Below, piece by piece: positions 17,188 through 25,769 of a stretch of DNA of 41,155 nucleotides; within the stretch, counting starts at the first letter, position 1, and each line of letters opens with the position of its first letter. The stretch is taken from the NCBI GenBank assembly GCA_903850885.1, contig CAINMU010000094.1, positions 1 to 41,155 on the forward strand, written 5' to 3'. The notes under the pieces were generated by a model. It did no database searches, was not told the DNA's origin, and worked only from the letters and a program-made list of their open reading frames with translations. The translations under genes were made by a program, and so were the position numbers. The DNA is from an uncultured Opitutia bacterium. GTDB lineage: Bacteria > Verrucomicrobiota > Verrucomicrobiia > Opitutales > UBA953.

Positions 17188-18105
17188 TCAATCAATCCGG
17201 CCGTGATGCCCGTCCTGCTTGCGGTGTTCGGGAGCATCAGGCTCGACATGGACCAAGACGGCCACGACCTCAGGATGTAGTCTTAAGATATTCGATTTGA
17301 CCTGACCGGCAATCGCATGACCTTCGGCAACTGTTGCCGTCTCTGCGACCTGCAGGTGGAAATCGACTTCAAAACGGTCACCTAAGCGACGGGCTCGGAA
17401 AGCATGGAATCCTTTGGCACCCGGCACTTCTAAAATATGCTCGCTCAAATCTTTCAGCACCGTCGCCGCGGGAGCGGTATCGATAAGATCGTCGCAGGCC
17501 GCCTTGAAAAGCCGGATGCCCTCCGAACCTAACCAACCTGCGAGGACCAAGCCGACGACTTTATCCACCGCGACCCAGGCGGGGTAGACATTAGCAATCA
17601 GCACGGCGATCAGCGCGAGCAACGAAGCCACGGCATCTGCCCGATGGTCGGTTGCGCTGGCCATCAGCAACCGTGACCCGAGACGCTCCGCCTGCCGGCG
17701 GGCATAGCGGTAAAATCCTTCCTTCAAAAGCAGCGCAATACCGGCGACCCAAGCGGCCGCCAAGCCCGGAGGCTGGGTTGCTTCTCCGTGCATCAATCCG
17801 TGCAAGGAAGTCCAAGCCAGCCCGACGCAGAAAATGATGACCATCCCGGAAATAAAGAATGTCGCGAGGGTCGAGAAGCGATGGTGGCCATAGGGATGAT
17901 CATCATCCTTAGGTAAATGTGCGAAGCGCAGGCCGATGAAGGCTGCGATGTCGCTGGCGATATCGACCAAAGAGTGGATGCCATCAGCCAGCAGAGCCTG
18001 CGAGGAGGCCATGAAGCCGACCGTAAGTTTGGAAACGGCCAGCAACAGATTCACCCCGAAACTCCAGAGGGTCGTCCGCGTGCCTTCTCGTTGCAATTCG
18101 CTCAT
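17188..18105 (-). CDS. Cation diffusion facilitator (CDF) metal transporter
   Basis: This 305-residue protein has about six membrane helices followed by a soluble C-terminal domain (about 210-295) with the CDF ferredoxin-like fold. Metal-binding residues are seen in helix 2 as H44-S-L-V-D48 (within ADGIHSLVDIASD) and in helix 5 as D153-H-R-A-D157. DDHPYGHHR lies in the first cytoplasmic loop. It exports divalent metals such as Zn, Fe or Mn in exchange for protons; the mixed His/Asp pattern does not fix which metal. It ends GHHGRID with an extra His-rich tail. The start lies one base after the stop of the gene at 18107, so they are coupled. Confidence 0.92.
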   Translation of the reverse strand: MSELQREGTRTTLWSFGVNLLLAVSKLTVGFMASSQALLADGIHSLVDIASDIAAFIGLRFAHLPKDDDHPYGHHRFSTLATFFISGMVIIFCVGLAWTSLHGLMHGEATQPPGLAAAWVAGIALLLKEGFYRYARRQAERLGSRLLMASATDHRADAVASLLALIAVLIANVYPAWVAVDKVVGLVLAGWLGSEGIRLFKAACDDLIDTAPAATVLKDLSEHILEVPGAKGFHAFRARRLGDRFEVDFHLQVAETATVAEGHAIAGQVKSNILRLHPEVVAVLVHVEPDAPEHRKQDGHHGRID

Positions 18106-18106
18106 G

Positions 18107-18754
18107 TCATTGCTTGCTGTTGGCTTTGATTAAGTCGGCCTCGGCCTTCCAATCAATCCGTATGAGTTCGGCCGAAGCCACGGCAGCATGCTGGTTTAAT
18201 TCGAGGACAAGTTTCGGCAAATTTCCCCACGGTGCGCCTGCGGGAAGGTGTTGCCATTTCGTCAAATTAAGCACGGCCTGATCGGTCTTCCCCGCCACCA
18301 TCACGGCGATGTCGCCCGAAGGAAGTATGATTTCCGCTGGCTGATGCCCGGGCTTGAGGCGAAGCGTGATGCGGTCGGCATAGACAAAATCATAACCGAT
18401 GACTGGACCCGCTTCCGCTAACGGCGTGCCGGCGGCATAAGTCTCCGTGATCCAAAGGTATTCTTCGGGCAATTCTCGTCCATCCGAACCGTAGCGACGG
18501 CGACCTCCGGTCACGACGGACCGGAGTTGCGAACCATCGGCTTGTTGCGTCACGGATTCGTACTTCACGTAATGACCATAGAACCCCTTCTGGGTCACGG
18601 CATAGTCATACATCATCCCAGGCAAGTTAAGCGACTCGCGCACCCGCCGGTGCTCCTCCTTGGCCGGATTGCCTTTGTTATTAAGCCCCCAAAGAATACC
18701 CACGCCGAGCAGAGCTCCGACCAGAAAGAGGATAAAACGTTCACGCTGTCCCAT
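18107..18754 (-). CDS. Unknown membrane-anchored periplasmic protein
   Basis: I do not recognise this 215-residue protein. It starts MGQRERFILFLVGALLG, giving one membrane helix (about 6-24), and the remainder is probably periplasmic. The body mixes beta segments with loops rich in Arg and Gly (SVVTGGRRRYGSDGR). An upstream ATG at 18799 would add 15 residues ahead of the helix; the chosen start gives a more usual anchor. It is the first gene of a two-gene unit with the CDF transporter. The gene to its left on the map starts divergently 110 bases away. Position suggests nothing firm about its job. Confidence 0.6.
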   Translation of the reverse strand: MGQRERFILFLVGALLGVGILWGLNNKGNPAKEEHRRVRESLNLPGMMYDYAVTQKGFYGHYVKYESVTQQADGSQLRSVVTGGRRRYGSDGRELPEEYLWITETYAAGTPLAEAGPVIGYDFVYADRITLRLKPGHQPAEIILPSGDIAVMVAGKTDQAVLNLTKWQHLPAGAPWGNLPKLVLELNQHAAVASAELIRIDWKAEADLIKANSKQ

Positions 18755-18864
18755 GCGGGCATCTTCACTCCTCTCGGCTCTTCGGCAAGGACAAGACACT
18801 TGAGCGCCCGCAAAGTCCTGCCTTTGGCGTTGGAAACTCCCCGAAGGTCGTCAAATTCACGGCC

Positions 18865-19278
18865 ATGATTCAGGCTACCGTCGAAACACGCGTCCGCTTT
18901 GCCGAAACCGACGGTATGGGCATCACTTATCACGGAAACTATCTCCCATGGTTTGAAATGGCCCGCGTGGCGCTCCTCGACCAACTGGGTTGCCCTTATC
19001 GCGAACTTGAAAAAGCCGGCTTCTTCCTACCCGTGCTGGAAACCGGCTTAACCTACCACCGCCCATCGCATTTTGACGACCGCGTCCGCATCACCGTCAC
19101 CTTGGCGGAAAAGCCCAAAGCCCGCTTACGTTTAAACTACAAAGTGGAACGCGACCATGAGTTGCTCGTCGAAGGTTTCACCGTCCACGCCTTCGTGACG
19201 CGCGAAGACTTCAAAGCGATTCGCCCACCGGAAGCCGTTGAGCTCGCCCTGCAACGCGTCTTCGGCCCCTCGGTCTAA
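18865..19278 (+). CDS. Hotdog-fold acyl-CoA thioesterase (YbgC/FadM type)
   Basis: This 137-residue protein is a single hotdog domain. The family motif is clear: FAETDGMGITYHGNYLPWF (about 12-30) with D16, the residue that activates water in YbgC-type 4-hydroxybenzoyl-CoA thioesterases. The central helix EMARVALLDQLG and strand FLPVLETGLTYHRPSHFDDR follow as expected. Such enzymes split short or medium acyl-CoA or acyl-ACP thioesters. The exact substrate is not shown. An MBL-fold hydrolase begins four bases after the stop, and a further gene nine bases after that, so the three probably form one transcript. Confidence 0.92.
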   Translation: MIQATVETRVRFAETDGMGITYHGNYLPWFEMARVALLDQLGCPYRELEKAGFFLPVLETGLTYHRPSHFDDRVRITVTLAEKPKARLRLNYKVERDHELLVEGFTVHAFVTREDFKAIRPPEAVELALQRVFGPSV

Positions 19279-19282
19279 TCTT

Positions 19283-19933
19283 ATGAATATCAGCGCCGCC
19301 CCCTTGGGGCCGTTCGAAACCAATGCCTATTTAATCGTCTCCGACGATGGCAGGACCTGCGGCGTCGTCGACGCCCCCAAGGGCGCGGGTGCCGCCCTTT
19401 TGGGTGAAATCAAAACGCGTGGCCTTAAATTGACCCATCTGCTCATTACCCATGGGCACTGGGATCACATGTGCGAAGCCCATCTTTTCGCCGCCGCTGG
19501 CGCGCAAGTCATCGCTCACCGCGACGATCAGCAACTCATCGAGAACATCGAAGCCTATAAGGACCGCTACCAATCCATGATTCCCTGGCTCACGGACGAC
19601 GATTTTTGTTCGGTCAAAGTCGACCGCTGGGTCACGGAAGGCGACGCGCTCGCGGCCTGCGGTTTTAATTTCGAAATCCGCCATGTACCCGGCCATTGCC
19701 CGGGCAGCATTCTTTTCTATGCCGCCCAAGAAAAGGTCGCCTTTACGGGCGATGCGATTTTCGCCGGCTCAGTCGGCAGGACTGACCTGCCGAACGGCAA
19801 CTGGAACCAATTATTGGAAGCCATCCGCCAGCGCATCTACACCCTGCCCGATGACACCGTACTTCTTCCAGGACATGGTGGCCAGACCACCGTCGGGCGG
19901 GAGAAGAAGACGAACCCGTACGCCAAACCTTGA
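19283..19933 (+). CDS. MBL-fold metallo-hydrolase, glyoxalase II-like
   Basis: This 216-residue protein has the metallo-beta-lactamase fold. The metal motif THGHWDH (H57, H59, D61, H62) is complete. Further ligands follow in RHVPGHCPGS, FTGDAIFAGSVGRTDL and LLPGHGGQTTVG. The region GRTDLPNGN is typical of the YcbL/glyoxalase II-like group that hydrolyses thioesters. A longer frame to 19238 exists, but the ATG at 19283 directly precedes the first beta strand. Its neighbour is a thioesterase, so both may act on acyl thioesters; that is inference. The C-terminus is short, without the glutathione-binding domain of full glyoxalase II. Confidence 0.9.
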   Translation: MNISAAPLGPFETNAYLIVSDDGRTCGVVDAPKGAGAALLGEIKTRGLKLTHLLITHGHWDHMCEAHLFAAAGAQVIAHRDDQQLIENIEAYKDRYQSMIPWLTDDDFCSVKVDRWVTEGDALAACGFNFEIRHVPGHCPGSILFYAAQEKVAFTGDAIFAGSVGRTDLPNGNWNQLLEAIRQRIYTLPDDTVLLPGHGGQTTVGREKKTNPYAKP

Positions 19934-19942
19934 GCCTTTGAA

Positions 19943-20458
19943 GTGACGCCCTCACCCTGCCCTTTCCTGCCCTCCTGCGGGCGTGAACTCTCCTGGCGCG
20001 ACCTCGCGGCGCTGCGCGCAGATCAAGGGCCGGAACTTTATCTGCTCTGCCTCACCTACGCACAGCAACTCTGGCTCAATCATCTACCCGCCCGGGCGTT
20101 GCTCGCGGTTGATCGTGCGCTGTACTGCGACCTTCCCGAGCATGCCGCCTCTTTAAGCGACTATCCACTGCCCTATGCGGCGATTGGTTGGATGGTCAGC
20201 GAGCCGACGGAAGCCTTTACGGGTAACGCTCGCATCCACTACCAGCACTTGGCGGACCGCGTGCGCGGCGAACGCGCTGCAACCAAAAAGTGGCGTGCCT
20301 GGGCAGCTTGGGCTATCGTCAGAAAACGACGTCCCGACTTAGCCAATGACCCACTGCATGCCGTCGACGAACCGACGATTGAGACGATCCACGCAGGTCT
20401 CAGGGGCTATGGGCTTCCTCATGAAACCGAAGTCTGGACCAAGGCCTTGGCCGACTAA
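19943..20458 (+). CDS. Unknown soluble protein (Trp/His-rich)
   Basis: I do not recognise this 171-residue protein. It begins with GTG, nine bases after the MBL gene. It is mostly helical, with CPFLPSCGRELSWRDLAALR near the start (two Cys six residues apart) and several Trp and Arg residues (about 105-125, KKWRAWAAWAIVRKRRP). It has no signal peptide or membrane helix. It is likely the last gene of the thioesterase-MBL transcript. Its stop codon TAA abuts, with no spare base, the stop codon of the convergent gene at 20459. Codon use resembles the neighbours. Confidence 0.6.
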   Translation: MTPSPCPFLPSCGRELSWRDLAALRADQGPELYLLCLTYAQQLWLNHLPARALLAVDRALYCDLPEHAASLSDYPLPYAAIGWMVSEPTEAFTGNARIHYQHLADRVRGERAATKKWRAWAAWAIVRKRRPDLANDPLHAVDEPTIETIHAGLRGYGLPHETEVWTKALAD

Positions 20459-21169
20459 CTACCGGACAATATCAGCGGTGATCGTCACCTCGACTCCGCC
20501 CATTCCGCCCACTTTGGTGGCTTCGCCTGACTTGACCGTGATGACTGTATTGATGTCGGTCGCGGAGGCGGAGACGACCGATTTGTGCAGAGGCAATTCT
20601 TGACGGGCACTCCCTTGAGTCAGGATCAAGATCTCTTTTTCCTTATCGTAGGATTCAAGCTTCCAACCGTCGACCGTGCGACGCAACGGAACCCAGCGGC
20701 GGACGCCCTTCGCGTCTTCCAAAGAAAATAGGCCATCGGCCGCCAAGGCGGAATGGAAAATCGGGAGACCCTCGTGAGCGACCGGCGAGCCATCCTTGCG
20801 TGGTTTTTTCTCTTTTTTATCTGATTTATCGGATACCGCACTGGTTTCGGATTTATTATTAAGCACAATATGAATCGCCAAGGTGATTTCGCCCGTGGCC
20901 ACATTAGCCGTCGGGGTGAACGTCATCTCTATCGCATTGTCGACCTTGCCGTTAGCATCGGGCTTTCCGGCGACGCGGACACGGGCCTCGGAACCCGAAG
21001 CGGTCGTAATCGTCGGCATACTTTCCACATCGGTCTTGCCGGTCGTCTTCGGATGCGAAATGACCGTGCGAACCCGCACCGAAGGGTTGGGCGCAACGGG
21101 AGGCGTCTGCGCCGCAAGAAAAGGGATCATCGCCGTCAGGGCAGCGAGAAAAATAGGGCGAAGGGCCAT
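20459..21169 (-). CDS. Unknown secreted protein
   Basis: This 236-residue protein has a signal peptide (about 1-19, PFLA-AQ). The mature part contains beta-rich segments similar in style to secretin or pilus-associated domains: it reads VRVRTVISHP at the start and VEVTITADIVR at the end. A charged linker (SDKSDKKEKKPRKD, about 116-129) separates two parts. I cannot assign a family. No partner gene for a secretion system is in the window. It is convergent with the gene at 19943 with no space between stops. fabF lies upstream on the same strand, 79 bases away. Confidence 0.55.
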   Translation of the reverse strand: MALRPIFLAALTAMIPFLAAQTPPVAPNPSVRVRTVISHPKTTGKTDVESMPTITTASGSEARVRVAGKPDANGKVDNAIEMTFTPTANVATGEITLAIHIVLNNKSETSAVSDKSDKKEKKPRKDGSPVAHEGLPIFHSALAADGLFSLEDAKGVRRWVPLRRTVDGWKLESYDKEKEILILTQGSARQELPLHKSVVSASATDINTVITVKSGEATKVGGMGGVEVTITADIVR

Positions 21170-21248
21170 GGGGTAAGGTCTACGAGGTTATACACCAACC
21201 GCGGGTTAAAGTTTCACCCCAAACCAAAGGGCAGACCGAAAACCGGAC

Positions 21249-22508
21249 TTAACCTTCGAAGCGCTTGAAGATTAAAGAGGCGTTATGTCCGCCGAAACCG
21301 AGATTATTGGAGATAGCCACATCGACCTTACGACGTTTGGCGACGTTCGGAGTATAATCCAAATCGCAATCGGGGTCAGGATTCTCGTAATTGATGGTCG
21401 GAGGGATCATGCCGTGGTGAATCGCCAGGCAGCAAGCCGCTGCCTCGACCCCGCCCGCAGCGCCCAACAAGTGACCGGTCATCGACTTGGTCGAAGAAAT
21501 CGAAATCTGGCGGGCAGCTTCACCAAAGACGCGTTTGATCGCGAGGGTCTCGCATCGGTCGTTGATCGAAGTCGAAGTACCATGGGCGTTGATGTAGCCC
21601 ACTTCGGATTTTTCGATCCCGGCTTCGGCCAAGGCACGATTCAGACAGAGGGCCAAGCCCTTCCCTTCCTGGTCCTGCCCGGTGATGTGATAAGCGTCGC
21701 AAGTGGCGCCATAGCCGACGAGTTCGCAATAGATGCGGGCACCACGGGCTTGGGCATGCTCAAGCGCCTCGATGACCAAGACGCCGGAACCTTCGCCCAT
21801 CACAAAACCATCGCGTAATTTATCGAAAGGACGGGAAGCTTTCTCGGGCGTGTCGTTGAAGTCGGTCGACATCGCTTTCATATTACAGAAACCGGCATAA
21901 CTCAGGCGGGTGATGCAGGCCTCGGAGCCGCCCGAGAGCATGATGTCGGCATGGCCGTCGCGGATGTGGCGAAGCGCTTCGCCTAAGGAGTGGGAACCGG
22001 AGGCGCAGGCGGAGACGACGCCGAAGTTGACGGACTTGGCCTGGAACTCGATGGCCACGACGCCGGAGGCGATGTTGGCGATCAGCGAAGGAATCGTGAA
22101 CGGTGAGACGCGCGAAGGACCGCGCTCGATCAAAATACGTGCCTGGTTCTCGATGGTCTCCATGCCACCGATACCCGAACCGATGATCACGCCGAAACGA
22201 TCGGAATCAATTTTGGTGACATCCACTTTGGCATCTTCGATCGCCATCCGCGAAGCCGCGACGGCATATTGGGTGTAACGATCATTTCGTTTAGCCTCTT
22301 TCGCATCCATAAACTTGGAGGCGTCAAAATCGCGGATTTCGCCACCGACCTTGGACGGAAATTCTGTGGGGTCGAAGCGGGTGACCCGCGAAATGCCGGA
22401 ACGTCCGGTGATGAGGCCATCCCAGAAGGCCGCCGTATCTGGCCCAAGGGAGGAAAGACAACCAATGCCCGTTACGACTACACGGCGTGTTTTGCGGTCG
22501 GTGCTCAC
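21249..22508 (-). CDS. fabF: Beta-ketoacyl-ACP synthase II (FabF)
   Basis: This 419-residue enzyme extends the growing acyl chain with malonyl-ACP in fatty acid synthesis. The Cys-His-His triad is visible: C168 in VSACASGSHSL, H309 in INAHGTST and H346 in KSMTGHLLGAAGG. The length fits FabF. The start codon is GTG, 32 bases after acpP. The leader has no Shine-Dalgarno sequence. The order fabG-acpP-fabF (in the direction of transcription) is the common bacterial arrangement; fabD, fabH and plsX are not in the window. Confidence 0.97.
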   Translation of the reverse strand: MSTDRKTRRVVVTGIGCLSSLGPDTAAFWDGLITGRSGISRVTRFDPTEFPSKVGGEIRDFDASKFMDAKEAKRNDRYTQYAVAASRMAIEDAKVDVTKIDSDRFGVIIGSGIGGMETIENQARILIERGPSRVSPFTIPSLIANIASGVVAIEFQAKSVNFGVVSACASGSHSLGEALRHIRDGHADIMLSGGSEACITRLSYAGFCNMKAMSTDFNDTPEKASRPFDKLRDGFVMGEGSGVLVIEALEHAQARGARIYCELVGYGATCDAYHITGQDQEGKGLALCLNRALAEAGIEKSEVGYINAHGTSTSINDRCETLAIKRVFGEAARQISISSTKSMTGHLLGAAGGVEAAACCLAIHHGMIPPTINYENPDPDCDLDYTPNVAKRRKVDVAISNNLGFGGHNASLIFKRFEG

Positions 22509-22540
22509 AGAGACGGGCCTAAGAGGTAGCCCGTTTGGGG

Positions 22541-22783
22541 TTACTTTTGGGCGTTGGCCTTGATGTGCTCGATAGCATCACCCAAGGTCTTGATCCCGGC
22601 GGCCTTGTCTTCGGGGATCGTGATTCCAAACTCATCCTCGAAGGCCATGATGATTTCGACGAGGTCAAGAGAGTCGGCTTTTAAGTCACCCTGGAAGGTG
22701 GCTGAAGCTGTCAATTGCTCAGGGGTGACCGAGAGCTGCTTGACGATGATGTCCTTGACGCGTTGTTCAATATTTTCAGGCAT
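22541..22783 (-). CDS. acpP: Acyl carrier protein
   Basis: This 80-residue acidic, helical protein carries the 4'-phosphopantetheine site D-S38-L in FQGDLKADSLDLVEIIMAFE. It carries intermediates for FabG and FabF. The frame extends upstream to 22837, but the ATG at 22783 gives the standard ACP start MPENIEQRV. The leader includes ACCCAAAC ten bases before the ATG, as in groES and groEL. Between fabG and acpP lie about 240 bases, so acpP may have its own promoter, as is common for this abundant protein; I could not pick out a convincing one. Confidence 0.97.
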   Translation of the reverse strand: MPENIEQRVKDIIVKQLSVTPEQLTASATFQGDLKADSLDLVEIIMAFEDEFGITIPEDKAAGIKTLGDAIEHIKANAQK

Positions 22784-22801
22784 AATAAAAGGTGTTTGGG
22801 T
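22784..22801 (-). promoter_or_regulatory. ACCCAAAC leader motif before acpP
   Basis: ACCCAAAC lies at 22794-22801 on the minus strand, ten bases before the acpP ATG. It is the same eight-mer as before groES and groEL. The bases in between are pyrimidine-rich, with no AGGAG. Confidence 0.35.
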
Positions 22802-23023
22802 TGTTATCTGGGTGTCAGATAGGGGGGGCATCGTCAAGTTTAGAAAAGTCGCAAAAACCCCGCCCCAAAGAGCCGAGTGGAAACCCGAAAGAGTGACAAT
22901 CGGACAGCATCGTGGCGACTGCCCATCATAGCAGATAAGACCCAGGGGCGTGCATCGATAAAAATGATGGCCTTCATCCGGGCATCTCTCCGTGAAGCAA
23001 ACCCCACCCTCTCAGCTAAGGCA

Positions 23024-23767
23024 TCAAATAGCCATACCACCGTCGACCGAGAAGACCTGACCGGTGATGTAGCCCCCCTCTTCGGAGGCCAGATAATCGA
23101 CCATCGCGGCGATGTCATTGACGGAGCCAAACCGGCCCAAGGGAATCACGCTAAGGATCTTCTGCTTCACCTCTTCGGAAAGCTCACCGGTCATATCTGT
23201 GGTTATAAACCCAGGGGCGACGGCGTTGGCAGTGATCGCGCGGCCGGATAGTTCGCGGGCGAGCGTCATGGTGAGGCCGTGGAGGCCGGCCTTGGCGGCA
23301 GCGTAGTTAGCTTGACCGGCGTTACCTTGCACCCCGGTCACCGAGGAAATACTAATGATGCGACCCCAGCGCTTCTTGGTCATAGGGCGAACCAGCCCCT
23401 TCACCCAATAGAACGCCGAAGAAAGATTGGTCGAAATCACGTCGTTCCAATCCTGATCGGACATCGCCATGACAAGTTTATCACGGGTGATACCCGCATT
23501 GTTCACTAAAATTTCAACGGCACCGAACTCGGCGTTGATTTGTTCGCAGGCCTTGGCGACCGCAGCGGCGTCCGAGACATCCACCTGAAAGGCTTTCGCC
23601 TTCAATCCTTTGGTCAGGATATCATGGGCGACCGCGACACAGGTTTCAGATTTGGAAACACACAGTACCGTATGGCCGTGACTCGCGAGCCGTTCCGCGA
23701 TGGCCTTGCCGATGCCGCGACCGGCTCCGGTAACGAGGGCGACGCGAGGAGTGTGCGTGAGATGCAT
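23024..23767 (-). CDS. fabG: 3-oxoacyl-ACP reductase (FabG)
   Basis: This 247-residue short-chain dehydrogenase reduces the 3-oxo group of acyl-ACP with NADPH. The Rossmann motif TGAGRGIG is at 13-20 and NNAG at 89-92. The catalytic triad S142, Y155 and K159 lies in SISSVTG and NYAAAK. The C-terminal GFITTDMTGEL and VDGG fit FabG closely. An upstream frame to 23842 adds 25 residues with no similarity, so the ATG at 23767 is used. It is the first gene of the fabG-acpP-fabF group. Confidence 0.96.
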   Translation of the reverse strand: MHLTHTPRVALVTGAGRGIGKAIAERLASHGHTVLCVSKSETCVAVAHDILTKGLKAKAFQVDVSDAAAVAKACEQINAEFGAVEILVNNAGITRDKLVMAMSDQDWNDVISTNLSSAFYWVKGLVRPMTKKRWGRIISISSVTGVQGNAGQANYAAAKAGLHGLTMTLARELSGRAITANAVAPGFITTDMTGELSEEVKQKILSVIPLGRFGSVNDIAAMVDYLASEEGGYITGQVFSVDGGMAI

Positions 23768-23860
23768 CGGCCACTTATGTGAGAGCAAAACTGCTCCGTG
23801 GCAAGTGGCGAAAATTGGGCCAAACCTTAGTCCCGTGCACACGCCCCTAACCCGCTCCCA

Positions 23861-25018
23861 TCAATAAACATCACGCTGATAACGGCCGTCTTTCTTGAAC
23901 TGCTTCACCCAATCGACAGCGGCTTCCGGAGTCATTTTCCCATGCTCAGCCACCAGCGCATGCAAAGCAGCATCCACATCCTTGGCCATCCGCTTGGCAT
24001 CGCCGCACACGTAGAAATAAGCCCCTTCCGAAATCCAGCGCCATAACTCCGCGGCGTTTTCACGCATGCGATCCTGGACATAGACCTTGGTCGCTTGATC
24101 ACGGGAGAAAGCCGTGTCCAAACGGGTCAAGACGCCTGACTGCAAATACTCCGCCCATTCATCGGCATAAAGGAAATCGTGCTCTTTGCGCTGATCGCCG
24201 AAGAAAAGCCAGTTGCGACCTTTCGCGCCCCGCGTGGCTCGGTCCATGACAAAGCTGCGGAACGGGGCCACACCGGTACCGGGCCCCACCATGATCACCG
24301 GGACATTATCGTCTTCCGGTAAGCCGAAATGGGATTCGGCCACAAAAACCGGCAGGTCGGCCTGCCCCAGGCGAGCCCGTTCCGCGAGATAAGTCGAACA
24401 GACCCCTTCCCGCTTCCGGCCATTGGTTTCGTAACGGACGACCGCAATCGTCAGATGGATTTCGTCCGGAAATTTGGATGGTGCCGAGGAAATCGAATAA
24501 AGCCGGGGCATCAGTTTACGCATGAGCTCGACCAGCTCTTGGGCCAGCAATCGGGCCGCGGGAAATTCGGTGAACAAATCGACGTATTCGCGCTGCTCGA
24601 TCCACGCTTTCTTTTTTTCCGGATCAGCCTCGGCTAATAAGGCTGCGAGCTGCGCCTTCTGCACTTCGTCAACGGTACGGTCATGCAATTGTTGAACGAA
24701 CTTGTAAGTCGGACCATTGAGTGCGAGACGCTTCGATAGGGCTTCGCGTAAAGAAATCGAACTCGTATCCTTGGGTAGCGTCACCGGCTCATCTCCCGAA
24801 AAGCCCGCCGCTTTCAAGAGCTCGGTGACTGCCGCCGGATTATTGATGGGAAAGACACCGAGGGAGTCGCCGCAAGCATAGGTCAGACCGCTACCCGCCA
24901 GCGAAACGGAGAAATGCTGGGTATCCTTTTGGCTCGCAGGCGCGCTGAGTCGATGCCGATCAATCAAGCAGGCCGCAAATGGGTTATTTTTGTCGAAAGG
25001 TGAGGACATGGCGGACAC
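23861..25018 (-). CDS. CysJ-like FAD/NADPH reductase without flavodoxin domain
   Basis: This 385-residue protein matches the C-terminal FAD- and NADPH-binding half of sulfite reductase flavoprotein (CysJ) and cytochrome P450 reductase. The FAD motif RLYSISSAP, the flavin loop GVCSTYLAERA, the NADP motif GPGTGVAPFRSF and the end DGRYQRDVY are all present. The N-terminal flavodoxin (FMN) domain of CysJ is missing; the protein begins directly with the FAD domain. It may pass electrons from NADPH to a separate flavodoxin or ferredoxin, or directly to a partner such as sulfite reductase. No such partner lies in the window. It is 53 bases downstream of the GH16-like array, so co-transcription is possible. 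Confidence 0.85.
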   Translation of the reverse strand: MSAMSSPFDKNNPFAACLIDRHRLSAPASQKDTQHFSVSLAGSGLTYACGDSLGVFPINNPAAVTELLKAAGFSGDEPVTLPKDTSSISLREALSKRLALNGPTYKFVQQLHDRTVDEVQKAQLAALLAEADPEKKKAWIEQREYVDLFTEFPAARLLAQELVELMRKLMPRLYSISSAPSKFPDEIHLTIAVVRYETNGRKREGVCSTYLAERARLGQADLPVFVAESHFGLPEDDNVPVIMVGPGTGVAPFRSFVMDRATRGAKGRNWLFFGDQRKEHDFLYADEWAEYLQSGVLTRLDTAFSRDQATKVYVQDRMRENAAELWRWISEGAYFYVCGDAKRMAKDVDAALHALVAEHGKMTPEAAVDWVKQFKKDGRYQRDVY

Positions 25019-25071
25019 CTCGCAGGATGCGGAGCGCAGGCGACAGGCAACCTTCTTTTATCGCTCCCTGC

Positions 25072-25764
25072 TCACTTATAGGCCTTCACCCAGTCCACCT
25101 CGATCGGATCATTCTGTGTCTTGGGAGTGATATCTTTTTTCTCAAATTCGGACACCCAATTACCGAATGAAAGCACCATGCCCGCCTTGACGACCTCCGC
25201 CAGCGGGGCTTGGAATACTTTCTTGCCGTCCAAGAACCAGGTACAAGATTTCTCCACCCACAGAAAACCATAGGTATGGAACGATTTTGAAATTACGCCC
25301 GGACGGAGAAATGATTCTTTCTTGGCCGACTCTAAATCCTTTACTCCCTTCGCGGTGGCCAGGCGACCCCATATCCGAAGCTTATCTTCGCCAAAGCCTT
25401 CGAAGAGAAAATTAGCGGACGGCAGCTCCTTATCGCTCTCGGATTTTACGACATACGCGCAATGGTGACCTTTATAAAGACCCATGCGCACCGAGGCCTC
25501 GAAGTAGCCTTGGACTTGGGAGAACTTACCGCGCGTGGACAACCCTCCGCCGTTTAGTCCCTCAGGGCGCTGCTTAACGTCGATGAGCAATTTTCCGGAC
25601 TTAAAAGAAACCGCGTCAGAATTTCCCTCATAGGTCCACTTCGTCGCATCCAACGTCGTCGCTTCGAACTGATCTTCGAAAGTCACTTTCATCTTCGCAG
25701 CCGGACTTTCGGCGCGGACAAAGCCGGAGGCGAGAACCAGGAGAATACAGAGCTGAGATCGCAT
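25072..25764 (-). CDS. GH16-like secreted paralog A (likely non-catalytic)
   Basis: This 230-residue protein has a signal peptide (about 1-18, SGFVRA-ES). The GH16-type jelly roll opens with VTFEDQFEATTLDATKW and closes with the exact C-terminal strand VDWVKAYK. YGFLWVEKSCTWFLDGKKVF matches the GH16 strand that places a sugar-binding Trp. At the catalytic strand, where active enzymes read ExDxxE, this protein reads NFLFEG, so the nucleophile and general acid are missing. It is the last of four genes with gaps of 1-5 bases. Probably a secreted sugar-binding or structural protein; the ligand is unknown. The frame extends nine codons upstream to a GTG at 25791, but the ATG at 25764 precedes the signal peptide. 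Confidence 0.8.
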   Translation of the reverse strand: MRSQLCILLVLASGFVRAESPAAKMKVTFEDQFEATTLDATKWTYEGNSDAVSFKSGKLLIDVKQRPEGLNGGGLSTRGKFSQVQGYFEASVRMGLYKGHHCAYVVKSESDKELPSANFLFEGFGEDKLRIWGRLATAKGVKDLESAKKESFLRPGVISKSFHTYGFLWVEKSCTWFLDGKKVFQAPLAEVVKAGMVLSFGNWVSEFEKKDITPKTQNDPIEVDWVKAYK

Positions 25765-25769
25765 AAAGG

